From: Marchantia polymorpha subsp. ruderalis
Lineage: Eukaryota > Streptophyta > Marchantiopsida > Marchantiales > Marchantiaceae
DNA length: 64,000 bases
Assembly (NCBI GenBank): GCA_037833965.1
Contig: AP031359.1
Location: 740,001-804,000, forward strand
Direction: 5' to 3'
Notes under the pieces: generated by a model
The model's database searches: none
Seen by the model: the letters and a program-made list of their open reading frames with translations, nothing else
Told to the model about the DNA's origin: nothing
Shown here: positions 20,483-30,619 of the stretch, piece by piece
Numbering within the stretch: position 1 is the first letter of the stretch
Layout of the letters: each line of letters opens with the position of its first letter
Position numbers and translations under genes: made by a program

Positions 20483-21184
20483 TGAAGTAGAATTAGGCAG
20501 TTAGGACTTTAGATTGTATAAAGTAGTCCAAGGCTTTGGCCTTGGGGGATTTTCTAGTTTTGCGAGTTCAGTTCAGGAAGACGTTTACTCTACGCGTTTG
20601 TGTCTTTCGTTCTGTCACCGCGCAAGAGGGTTATAGTTTGTCAAAATTACCGCATCCTATAGCAGAAGGCCTTGGGGGTCTTTTCTCAATTTAGTTTTCT
20701 CAGTTTTGAACTTTGTATTGTCCGCGCGTTTGTGAGTTGAGTGTGTTGGTCACCGCGTGAGAGGTACTTCGGTTTGTCAAAGATACTGCATCCAAAGTAG
20801 TAGCCCCAATTCGAATGTTCAAAACATCGATTGGCTAGTGTTAGGATTTAAGCAAATTCGCAATTGGTAGTTGTGTGCAGAATCCCTGAATGTAATCTTT
20901 GGGAATTTTTCCCCCTGATTACTAAGACAAGCTCGCGATCGACCTTTCTGTTGTTGCAATTGATAATTTCAGGTGTCTTTGTGTGTTATACTACATTGCG
21001 TGTTCTTTGAGAGACCTCAAAGTCAAACACCTGCAGTATATCTGGGAGTGACAGTAGCATGAGAATTCAAACTCCTCAATAGACTGTAAAATAAGTGACA
21101 CTTGGTACTCTTTGTGTTGTTTCTATCCTCGTGGAATCTGATCTTTATGATTATGCTCCATTCTGGTATTTATCTGTCATTACA
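20483..21184 (+). mobile_element. B-type LTR, 3' leader part
   Basis: TATAAA (20517-20522), H1 (CCAAGGC/GCCTTGG, 20528-20545), H2 copy one (arms 20630-20636 and 20657-20663), an abrupt join at about 20685 to module two, H2 copy two (20766-20772/20792-20798), H3 at about 20900, and an LTR terminus CTGTCATTACA at 21184. Between the two modules part of module one has been deleted. Confidence 0.85.
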
Positions 21185-21737
21185 CCGTTGGAACTGGTTA
21201 GTGATAGAGGGACACACTTTTTGAATTCAGTAATTGAAGACCTTACTTCCCACTTACAAATCAAGCAACAGAAAACGACATCCTATAATCCAAAGGCGAA
21301 TGGATTAACGGAAAAATCAAACTGGTTACTCTGCAAGATACTACAGAAGGTTACGGTAAGTCATGCACATGACTGAAATACTAAGTTACCCATGCATTAT
21401 GGGCCTATCGTACCGCGGAGAAGGTAAACACCAAACAAACGCAGTATTTCCAGACATGTGGACAGAATCCTATTCTACCTATTGAGTTTGAAGTACCAAC
21501 CTATTGGCTATTGGATCACCAAAGACTTGGTGATGAAGAGAGCCAGGTGTATAGATTGCAGAAGGTGTTGTCCTTGGAAGAACACAGAGAAGCAGCAAAA
21601 CATCAAACGGAGCAGATAAAATTGAAAAGAAAGAAAGCTTACGACAAACAAATCCGACCGGTATCTATGCTAAAAGGAGATTTAGCTTTACTTTATGATA
21701 GTAGATATGCTAGATTCCAGGGGAAGTTACACCTAGG
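21185..21737 (+). pseudogene. Integrase fragment fused to an LTR end
   Basis: Reads PLELVSDRGTHFLNSVIEDL, SYNPKANGLTEKSN (second Asp and Glu region of the DDE core), then a degraded C-terminal part ending LHLGWM. It starts directly after the LTR terminus at 21184, an order impossible in a functional element, and switches to LCC sequence at 21738 at a shared GGATGGAT-like stretch. It is collinear with 42330-42890. Confidence 0.8.
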
Positions 21738-22330
21738 ATGGATGGATCCGCCGGACACAAACAGATTGTAGAGTTAGTTAATTCATTTTCAGAGGAATTG
21801 AATGAGGCGCGCCAGAATGTAGAAGTAGAGATTGTAAACGTGTTGCATAGGCTAGGAGTAGATGTAAGTTCAGATGACACCGTAACGGCTACATCGGACG
21901 GCACAGCCCCTAAGACCAATTCGCCTCAAGCGGTTGATATCCCAGAGTTTCCATTGTGAATAAAGAGACCCAAGGCTCTTTCCTTTGGGGGCTTTTCTGT
22001 TAATTTGCTTGTCATGACTGTAAACCTGTATCCACTGTGATTGTGTGCTGGTATGTGATCCAGACATTGAGCACGGTGGGCTCCTGTTTGTCGAAGTTAC
22101 TGCATCAGGAGTTGTGTGTATTCGGCTGGAATGTTCTGAGTAGTCGAGGCTCCTTGGGATTTAAGCAAGTTCAAGACTTAGTATTCGTGTCAGTGTGTCG
22201 AGATGTATGCAATGCTGGGAAGTTTTCCCCCTAAAATATAAGTGTGGAATTGCAAGCGATTCCTACAGGTGTTGATTGGAAAAGTTTCAGGCTGTGGTTG
22301 TGGTTATGCATTACTTAGCGAGTCTTCGGA
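21738..22330 (+). mobile_element. A-type LTR fragment with LCC C-terminus
   Basis: The LCC frame from AGHKQIVELVNSF to the stop (21739-21959) is followed by AATAAAG, H1 (about 21969-21989), H2 (arms CTCCTG 22081-22086 and CAGGAG 22106-22111, perfect) and H3 (about 22213). It is cut at about 22330. Confidence 0.85.
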
Positions 22331-22409
22331 CTTATACGTCTACACTCTAACACAAATATGTTTAAGTTTTTGTTAATTTTTGAAAAAAAACAAAAAACTA
22401 GGCACCACA
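22331..22409 (-). mobile_element. A-type LTR start, inverted
   Basis: These 79 bases are the first part of an A-type LTR on the minus strand, ending GGCACCACA at 22409. They match 26990-27070 in inverse orientation. It abuts the + strand A fragment, giving a head-to-head junction of the same LTR family. Confidence 0.85.
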
Positions 22410-22860
22410 TCACTAATGAGCAATATGATTGAGAAATGACACGCCTTGTGAGAACGCATAGGAATTTTTAATTGATACAATAAAGTATAGAAGATTTTTT
22501 AGAAAGGGGCCAGAAATGGAGGGAAACAAAAGCTGGTCTCATCAATTTCAACCTAAATTGGATAGGTCCAAGGTCTCTCTACGAAAAAAAATGTCTCTCC
22601 AGACTCTGATAGTTCAAGAGGAAGTACCAAGTCTGCAGCTAATAAATTACCATGGAGTATCACGAGACAAAAGATTGTGGCAGCGAAGTACTACATCAAA
22701 AACCACTACAAAACATAGATGAAGAACTTGCAAGAGCTCAAAGTACATCGATGGAACCTGGAGGAGAAATTGGCAGATTCAGATGTCTCGGAGAAGTAAC
22801 ATAAAAATCTTATGAAGATCCTAGAGAGAAAGGAGACATAATACATGCGTCTTCAAAGAT
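22410..22860 (+). pseudogene. NDR-type AGC kinase retrocopy, N-terminal part
   Basis: The frame from ATG 22516 (MEGNKSWSHQFQPKLDRSK) leads, after a frameshift near 22670, into KIVAAKYYIKNHYKT, MKNLQELKVHRWNLEEKL, ADSDVSEK and YMRLQR. This is the N-terminal regulatory region of plant NDR (nuclear Dbf2-related) kinases, the part that binds MOB co-activators. It shows no introns over about 340 bp, and several codons have become stops (T-stop-MKNL, SEK-stop, KET-stop). It is interrupted by an LTR at 22861 and resumes at about 23681. An intronless, decayed copy suggests a retrocopy. 22410-22515 has no recognised feature. Confidence 0.8.
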
Positions 22861-23680
22861 TGTAATAACAGACATGTTACCAAATTGGAGCATAATGGTA
22901 AAGATCCATCCCACGAGGACAAAAACAACACAAGAGAACCAAGTAATGTCACAAATTAACATTTTATTGAGAAGTTTCACTTCTTAGGCACCTGTCACTC
23001 CTAGGAAAGATTGCATTTGCTACGGCCCGAAGGCGACACATTGCAGGATGAAATCACATTTGAATCCTGAAATTCATCCAAGAGATCCCACAGAAGCCGC
23101 ACACAACTCTACAATTGATATTCAGGGGAGAAATTTTCTAAGATTACACACTCAGCCGGCTGCACCAAGCTTCCAATGTACAAATTTGCTTAAATCATGA
23201 GCTACACTATGCACCACTCAGAACATCCGAATTGCACTCTCTACTTTAGATGCGGTATCTTCGACAAACTTAAGCAACTCGCGCATGATGACAAAACGCA
23301 CAATTCACCAACGCACGGAGGAATGCAAGCTGAAGACTGAGAAATTAACTAATGAAAAAGCTCCCCAAAGGGAGAGCCTTGGGCCTCTTTATTCACAACA
23401 AACACCAGGAGGCATCACCCGCTAGCTACAAGCCTCCATCAGGTTTGACAATAGTAGATGCGGCAGTTGCCACGTCCGCTGAGCTCTTATCTACTTCTAT
23501 CTACTCAAAACGGCTGATAGTACCATTTCTAAGTTCTCCTTCGTCTCCTCCAAACCGGAGATGAACAAAGTGAGCTTTCTACCTAACTGCCAATGTCCTA
23601 CGACTCTGCTGGCTTCCCATTCCTTCAATCGGCGCTCCACCTCATCCAAAGTGGAAGGCTCATGCCGATTCATTCAGCAG
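22861..23680 (-). mobile_element. E-type LTR fragment inserted in the kinase pseudogene
   Basis: It starts TGTAATAACAGAC at 22861 (inner LTR end) right after AAGAT. In sense direction it keeps the end of an LCC-like frame (LDEVERRLKEWEASRVVGHWQ, 23680 to about 23390), AATAAAG, H1 (about 23366-23388), H2 loop at 23250-23268 and H3. The upstream region and most of the ORF are gone, so no second TSD is found. The matching E-type piece at 30890-31095 confirms this is a distinct family. Confidence 0.75.
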
Positions 23681-24142
23681 CATGCGATTGATCTCTTGCC
23701 ATCAAAGTTGCCGTTAGTTAGGTTAGGATGTGCGGGAAGGAGTTAACTTCCCAAGTGTATGCAATGAAGAAGTTAAAGAAGTTTGAAATGCTGTAAAAAG
23801 GACACGTGGAGCATGTTAAGGCTAAAGGAAATCTGCTTGTCGAGGTTGACAACAACTTCATTGTAAAACTTTATTGTTCCTTTCAAGATGACGAGTATCT
23901 TTATCTCATTATGGAATATTTGTCTAGGGGAGATATGATCATTTGTCTTATGCTGAAGGATACGTTGACAAAGAATGAGGCAAGATTTTATGTTGGACAA
24001 GCTGTTTTGGCAATCGAATCAATACACAACACAATTTGGCAAGCTATTGACAAATTATTGTTTCTTCACGATAGAGAGATGGTTTGAGAAGGTTTAGCGA
24101 CTGAATTTGAAGCTAGAACAAATCTCAATGTTTGGCAGTTGT
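23681..24142 (+). pseudogene. NDR-type AGC kinase retrocopy, kinase-domain part
   Basis: It reads the glycine-loop region (degraded), VRMCGKELTSQVYAMKKLKK with the ATP-binding lysine of the VYAMKK box, then EHVKAKGNLLVEVDNNFIVK, LYCSFQDDEYLYLIMEYL, and ARFYVGQAVLAIESIH. The catalytic loop is ruined: the HRDIKPDN position reads WQAIDKLL. Stops occur in the glycine loop (GAG to TAG), after FEML and after MV. It is AGC-family NDR/LATS-like by the SFQDDEYLYLIMEYL and RFYVGQ-VLAIESIH signatures. It is cut at 24142 by LTR C and no further kinase sequence was found in the window. Confidence 0.85.
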
Positions 24143-24489
24143 TGTGATAATGTAGTTTTTCAGTTTTTTTGAAAAGAGTAAGATTGAGAAGTAGAAAGCT
24201 AGTAATATCAAACTTTTAGAATAGGAATAGTCAGAAGAAGACTAAATAGTGGATTTTGGAGTGAACGCTAAGTAGGAGTAGTGGATAGACATGATCTGAA
24301 TAAGTAGAGCTTGGCATGCTTGTTCCAATGAGCCCAAGAACACTAGAAATGAGTAAGGGAATCATGAGTTACGAATGTATGCAGTGGAGGACATGGTTCG
24401 ACGAAGGCAGAATATCAACTTCGGCGAAGAGCCTTCGGACTTTGGCAGTAGCGCTTTTGGTGTTTCAGCAGAAACACCTTTGGAAAAGG

Positions 24490-24589
24490 ATAAGAGTTTG
24501 AACTTTCTTCTCATTTGACGCCGCCTTTTACTTTGACAAAGGTCAAAGTAAAAGGCGGCGTCAAATGAGAAGAAAGTTCAAACTCTTAT
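24490..24589. repeat. Perfect 48-bp inverted repeat, 4-nt loop
   Basis: Left arm 24490-24537 and right arm 24542-24589 are exact complements around AAAG. The homologous C-type LTR near 47225-47280 has a single, diverged copy of the arm, so the foldback arose in this copy. It lies in the upstream region of the LTR. Confidence 0.97.
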
Positions 24590-24735
24590 ACCGTCAATTT
24601 GCACAAGTTTACAATGCAGTTAGGGTGTCAAATTATATTGGCAAAAACAAGAGTGTAGCGCCGACATTTCACAAGAATGCATTCGCAAATTGGGAGCTTA
24701 GTGAGATCCATGAGTAAAAAATTAAGAGTGTAGCA

Positions 24736-26988
24736 ATGGAGCAAACTTCAAGATTTTGATTGTTTGCTCTGAAGGTGCCAAAATTCAAATTGAGAGTGTA
24801 TCGCCACGAGCTGTTAGCTACCAAGCTCAATTTCTTGATGTGAGGGTGGAATTGGATGTGCACGGCAATGGTGCATGAGTGGCACAAAGGACACGTGTTG
24901 GACGCTGAGAGACTTTGTGGTGCCCCGGCAATCTGGATCATTTAGGGTTGGTTAAAAGTCTTGGAACCATGCGAAGGAGAAGATGGAGATTACATCTTCA
25001 ACAGTGATAGTGTGAAGATGACCAGCGCGGAAAAGAAGACTTTTGCGCATCTGTTCAAGAAACCTTCTTTGCGCAAGAACGGCTATTGGACAACAGAGTA
25101 CCGTGATTTGATGCGCAAGATTGTAGCGGTGGCCCTGATGCAGAACCTTCAGCGTTTGCGGACAACTTACATGGCAACATGACAGGTTGAATTTGTGGAG
25201 CGCGGTGGCAGGAAAGCTTACTCACTGGACACGCATTCTTGTGTCTCTGTTCTTTATCAACTTCTATTGAAGGATGGGGTTGATAACTGTAGCCGAGCAG
25301 AACTAATTTCCATTTGAGACAGAGATTGCAAACAACAAAGGGGCGCATGGAGGCAATGAAGTTACCAGCGAGAAGGATGACATTGCGCTTGCATTGCCTT
25401 CGGTCGAAGCCGACAAGTCGGAGGACAAGATCTAGAAACGCCCGAAGAAGAAGAGGAAATTGCAATGAGTCGCGACTTCGTAGACAATTGATCTGTTTGC
25501 CGGATTGCGAGTCCAAAGGCCAATTCCTACGAAGACGAGATCGGCGAATGTGCGTGCTCGTAGCAAGATGAAGCCGCGACGGCTGTAGATTGAGGAAGAA
25601 GGTAGCATGGAGTGTAGCAAAGCAGCATCTCAAGGTCGGATAACTTTGGCGGAATGGGCGGAGATAGTGTGAGATATCATCTTCAATTGTATGTCTTTTT
25701 CTTTCTAGAGTATTTGTCGTTTAGAAATAGCTCGCTGAGTCAATATCCTATGAGTTGTGTAAGAGTTGACGGCTTTGATTTATTTTGATCTTTACTGTTT
25801 AAAGTACCAATATAAGTCGCGATGATATAAGGCCAGTCAGCGAATTAAGGCCCAGAGCATTACAGTGATAAGGTTTTCAAGAATAGTCGAGAGGAAGAAC
25901 GGGGGGACACCTACAGGAGAGAATCACTTGTGAGGAAGTGTTAGTCTTGCTCAAAAAACAGTAGTGAATTCTCGGGTGTGTAGTTCTTAGTAGACTAAAA
26001 CCTTGTAATGGCGATAGAATGATCAAGTCTGAAGAAACTGATCTTGGACATATATACTCGAACTGCCTTCATTGAGGAGTTCGCGGGGAGTAGGCTTTCA
26101 AGCTGAACTTCGTCAACAAATGCTTGTGTCTCTATGGTGTGTGGACTGTGATTTTCTGTAGGTTATGGGGATTGAAATCCCTACACATAGAAATGAAAAT
26201 AGCAGTAATAGAGGAAGAGGGACCTTTGGCGAAGAGCCTTCGGCCTTTGGAGCAACCATCCGTGCCTCCGGCAAAGGATAAGTAGCCTTCGGGTAAGGAG
26301 ACTTTAGAGCTACTTGCGGAGTTAGCAAAGGTGGCGGTGGTTTCCAGTTTGGTGGAGCAGCTCATAGATCGAGTAGTGGCGGACATGGAAAGGACTATTG
26401 TAGAACAACCAGCAATGTATTTGTGTAAAGTCAATTTGGACTATGATAAAGGGTCTTTGGCCAAAGAATCCAAGTTGGCCAAATTGGGTGTTGCAGACAT
26501 GTTGAGCGAGCGAGTGATTTCCTTGCTAAGATATTTGGATGGAAAGATGGCGAAGTATGCCGAGCCGGCAATAGCGGGATCCTTTGTAGAGTTAGTGCGT
26601 AGAAGGACAAGGGCGAAGGTGGCAGCATCAATGGAGGTAGCTAAAAGAGTGGCGAGCTTAAAACTTGAGTGCACGATCGTGAAGGCAACCTTGCAGGAGC
26701 GAGACGAGCAATTTTGGTAGAAGGAGTTGGAGTGTGGATAGTTAGAGCGTAAGGAGAAATTGGAGGCGGATTGCAACGAATTGTGATCTCAACTATCAAC
26801 AATTGAGGAGCAATTGATTGCGATCAAAGCAAAATTGCTTGAGACGGAGGAGACAATCTAGTTGTTAGAGCAGAGGACAGATGCTGCGTTGTGCGCAAAG
26901 CTGTATCGATGCCTTCATGAATACGTAAAGTAGGAGATCAAACTTTGAAGTGGACGAAATTGAGTGAGCAGGAGCACCAAGTGACGTA
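24736..26988 (+). pseudogene. LCC ORF, C family, interrupted by a small solo LTR
   Basis: It starts at ATG 24736 (MEQTSRF, then stop), with FLM-stop-GWNW (tryptophan codon lost), LEPCEGEDGDYIFNSDSVKMT, KNGYWTTEYRDLM and RLRTTYMAT. A badly degraded stretch (25190-25668) precedes the 517-bp insertion. The frame recovers at 26331 with LVEQLIDRVVADMERT, SERVISLLRYLDGKMAKYAEP, SFVELVRRRTRAKVAAS and a coiled coil to about 26930. The YLD-K-KYA and VEL-R-RTR-KVA boxes are the best conserved part across families. Confidence 0.75.
25669..26185. mobile_element. Small solo LTR (517 bp), second copy
   Basis: Ends TGTGAGATATC and AATCCCTACA, flanked by GATAG (25664-25668) and CATAG (26186-26190), a duplication with one mismatch. 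Same family as 15303-15822; both sit inside LCC frames. Confidence 0.85.
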
Positions 26989-26989
26989 A

Positions 26990-29900
26990 TGTGGTGCTTA
27001 GTTTTTTTAGTTTTTTACAAAATTAACAAAAACTTAAACATATTTGTGTTAGAATGTAGACGTATAAGTTCTTAGTTGTAGAAGGTAGAAGGATTATGGA
27101 AAATTTAGCTAGACATAGTTGGAAAGTAGAATTCAACTTCGGGCGAAGACCTTTGGATCTTCGGACCTTCAGCGCAATCATTTTGGAGTATGCAATAGCC
27201 GGGTCCTTGTCGAAGATGACAAAGATCAATTTGTATTTGCGAAGGACCAGTCAAGGTCCGCACGCGCCAAGGGTACCAATTTGCGCGCAAGAGGATGTTA
27301 GAGCATCAAGGGTAAAGGCAGGTTGAGGACATTTGCGCCGACATTGCGACATAGAGCGAGAACGAGCAAGAGTGAGGAAAAGCAAAATTGATCGATCTTG
27401 ATAGCAGCGAAGACGCAATTTAACGATATGGCACCACCCAAGACGCCCAAGGTGCAAAAGTTGGTTCCGCTGAAGGTACGTTACGAAGAATTGCAACCCT
27501 TTAGGCGAGAGCTTAGCAAATTACACCTAGACTTTCTCTTGTGGAATTGGAATTGGGTGTCGGCCAGTATTTGTAAGGCGATCATGGACAAGAATCAGAA
27601 CGAGGGAGACGATCTCCGAGGCAATCCGATGCTGTGGACGATGGAGCATTGGACGTAAGTTCTAGGGCCGTGCGCAAGAGATGATGGGAATTTTATGTTC
27701 GAGAAAGATAGCGTGAAGATAACTTGTGCAGAAGAATTCACTTTTGCCCCACTCTTCCAAAACGCGAGGTTGGGAACAAATGGATGAAAGACCGCGGATT
27801 ACAAGGAGCTGATCAGGTGTGCAATTGCATTAGGATTCATGCACATTCTTTGACCGCAGCGCACGACTTATGGCACTACTTGGCAAGTCGGCTTCTTCAA
27901 GGGTGTCATGAAGGGAAGTCGAGTACAATAGAGGAGGATCTTTCATGATCTAATTTGGGTTAATGCGTGTGCCCGATGAGAGGGGGGATTGATTAATAAC
28001 CTAACCCCTTACATAGTGAACTTCTACCAAGGAATGGGGTTACTCACGAAGAAGGACGAGAAGCAATTCCCGCAGGAGCGGGGGATTCTGGCAATCGAGT
28101 CCAGCAAGGGGACAGAGGAAGAAGATAATGTCCGAACTGAAGTACCATCTCAGCAAATAGTGCACAAGCCAGTGCAAGTGGATGTACTTCCGACACGAGA
28201 GCGACTAGAAAAGAGATTGGCGAAAAGATGGAAGGTAATTGCCGACGATGAGGAAGACCGAATAATGGAGTGAGAGATTGAGATAGTGGGAATCTGACAA
28301 TCAAGGACTTGAGCTAGGCCGAAGAAGAAAGCAAATGGTTGTGACAAAATTTTCAGACAGCAGTGTGGAGAAGACAGTTGCAGCCACCTAAGCGACAGGC
28401 GAAGAGAAGAGGGATGAGTCTACTCTTCAAGTGGTGGAAGAAGGACCTTCGGCGGTACCAGCTGAAGTCCGAACGGAAGTAACAGTGGAACCTTCGGAGA
28501 AGAGGACGGAGATATGTAGTTCAAGTTTTACATCTTTGGAGCAGACGCGATTTGTGGGGAGTGAGGACGTACCTCAACGGAAGACGAATGAAGAGCTAGC
28601 GAAGGAGCTTACACTGAGTGAGAAAATACTAGAGCAGATTGTTGCACGGGTTGGCGAGACTATGGGAAATAGCATGAATATTCTAGTGCCGCCACCACTT
28701 GAGGAAGAAGTAAGATCCGAGGTAGCGAAGAATACATCGGAGATGAAGCCGAAGGAGTTAGAGGTTACCTTCCCTGATTTCTTTTAGGATAGCGTAGTAC
28801 CTTTATTGAAGTATTTGGAGAAGAAGAGAGAAAAGTATGCTGTGAGAAGGGAATCATGATCTTATTTAGAGATGGTAAGGAATAGAACTAAGCTCAAGAG
28901 GGCAGTGGCAATGAAGAGGGAGTGGGATTCTGCAACTGCGATGGCGAAGGAGGAAGTTGCAAGCTTGACAGCCAAGTGTGCGACCACTAGGGCTGCATTG
29001 CAAAAACAAGAATACCGACTCCGGGCGAAGGAGATGGAGTGCGAGGTTCTACGATTGAACTTGATAAAGTAGTCCGATCTTTGTGCGACGTTGGAACATG
29101 ACTGTAGCGGTCTTCGTACGGCCAACGAGAATGTACAGAAGGTAACGGTGGAGTTGTGCAAGAGATTGGAGGCATCCAAGGGAGCCTACGCTCCGAAAGT
29201 GCAACGTGTGGAGAGATTGATTGTGGTTGTAGGGAAACGCAATTAGTTGCACGCCGAAGAGTTACCTAAGGCGGAAGGACGAAGAGCCAAAGAGGCACGG
29301 ATTGGTGAAGATCTTCGGGGACAGATTGATGCGACGAAGACGGAGCAAGAGAAACTTTGGAGTAGAATCGTGGAGCTCACGGATGATCGTGACAAGGAAT
29401 TTAAACGCGTGGAGGAGCTTACTGCAAGTCTGGCGGAGGTACTCCAGAAGTAGGAAGGCGAGTTGACGGATTGGGCCAAGAGATTGGCAGATTGTGAAGT
29501 GACCAGATCTTTGGAGGTCAAATGTAAAGTAAGATTCAAATTGGAATGTGGACGGTTACGGGAGCATTTGAAAAGCATTGTTGTGCAGTTAGAGGAGTCG
29601 CAAAGGAGAGCGGAAAAGGCAGAGGCGGCACACCAGCAGTTGCGGATTGAGATAACCGACGCAATGCGATTGCGTGTTGAGAAGTGCCTGCGTGGATTTG
29701 CAATATGGGAATTGCAATCGGTTAAGTGGTTGAAGTTGGATTCACTGGAGCGACGATTGATGAGTGCGAAGGCCAGTGGATCCGCGGGGCACAAATAGTT
29801 AGTAGAGTTAGTTAATTCTTTCTCCATGACATTGGAAGAGGCGCGAGAGAATGTAGAGATAGAGATTGTAAACGTTTTGCGTAGGTTAGGAGCCGACGGA

Positions 29901-30532
29901 AGCTCAGAGGACGCTGTAATTGCTACGTCGGACGGCACCGCACCTGAGAGTAGTTTGCTTCACGCGGTTGAGATGCTTAGGAGATCATAGTGAATAAAGA
30001 GGACCAAGGCTCTTTCCTTGGAGGGCTTTTCTATCAATTGGCTTGTCTTGGCTGTCAGTCTGTATCCACTGTGTGTCTGTGGGCTTGTGTGTGATCTTGC
30101 CACCGAGCATGGTGCGCTCTAGTTTGTCAAAGATACCGCATCTGGAGTTGTGAATGTCCTTCCTGAATGTTTTGAATAGCCAGGGGCTCTTTGAGATTTA
30201 AGCAAATTCGGGTCTAGGTATTTGGGTCAGTGAGCCGGGAGCATGCAATTCTGGGAAGTCTTCTCTTGAAATCATAGTGTGGGATCCAAGGCAATTCCCG
30301 CGGGTGTTGTTTGGAAAAGTTTAAGGTTGTGAAGGTGAACATACTTTGCTCTTCGGGCCTTTGGCCGTAATCGAACAGTGTCTTCTGGGAATAACATCGG
30401 CCTAAGAAGTAAAACTCTTCAATACAATGCTAAATGAAATGACAAATCATGACTTTTGGTGTTGCATTTATTATCTCTATGGGAACGAATCTTTACCATT
30501 ATGCTCCATTTTGATATTTGTTGGTTATCACA
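26990..30532 (+). mobile_element. A-type LTR joined to a primer-binding site
   Basis: Starts TGTGGTGCTTAG and ends GGTTATCACA at 30532; the spacer and primer-binding site follow. It carries the LCC frame at 27428-29990, AATAAAG, H1 (30004-30021), H2 (CTCTAG 30117-30122 / CTGGAG 30142-30147) and H3 (about 30253). Its 5' end interrupts a C-type LTR, and the matching 3' LTR downstream is C-type, so the 5' border is a C/A hybrid. Confidence 0.9.
27428..29990 (+). pseudogene. LCC ORF, A family, near full length
   Basis: From ATG 27428 (MAPPKTPKVQKLVPLKVRYE) through LLWNWNWVSASICK, NPMLWTMEHWT, GPCARDDGNFMF, NNLTPYIVNFYQGMGLL, KRLAKRWKVIADDEED, EVTFPDFF, LLKYLEKKREKYA, MVRNRTKLKRAVAMKREW, a long coiled coil (28870-29800) and AGHK-LVELVNSFS to TAG-TGA at 29988-29993. 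Frameshifts fall at about 27700 and 28280-28430. Most internal stops are TAG at tryptophan, glutamine or lysine positions (28789, 29070, 29244, 29451, 29797). The TGA-AATAAAG overlap seen in other A copies is conserved. Confidence 0.8.
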
Positions 30533-30557
30533 TAGATAAACGAGCAAATTTTTCTTT

Positions 30558-30575
30558 TGGCGCCGCTGTCGGGGA
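30558..30575 (+). promoter_or_regulatory. Primer-binding site, tRNA-Asp type
   Basis: TGGCGCCGCTGTCGGGGA, 25 bases after the LTR end at 30532, differing at one position from the minus-strand site at 12831-12848. It shows that the region up to 30532 is an LTR and what follows is internal. Confidence 0.9.
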
Positions 30576-30619
30576 CAGAGCGTCAACACAAGGGTTACGT
30601 GTGCAGCGATGCACAATGA

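Larger units (their letters stand above)
24143..26989 (+). mobile_element. C-type LTR (5' LTR of the C cluster), truncated
   Basis: It starts TGTGATAATGTAG and matches the LTR starts at 43044 and 46900. 24143-24735 is its non-coding upstream region, which contains a perfect 48-bp inverted repeat. An LCC frame follows. The end is replaced by an A-type LTR at 26990, so the C-type leader is absent. Confidence 0.8.
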
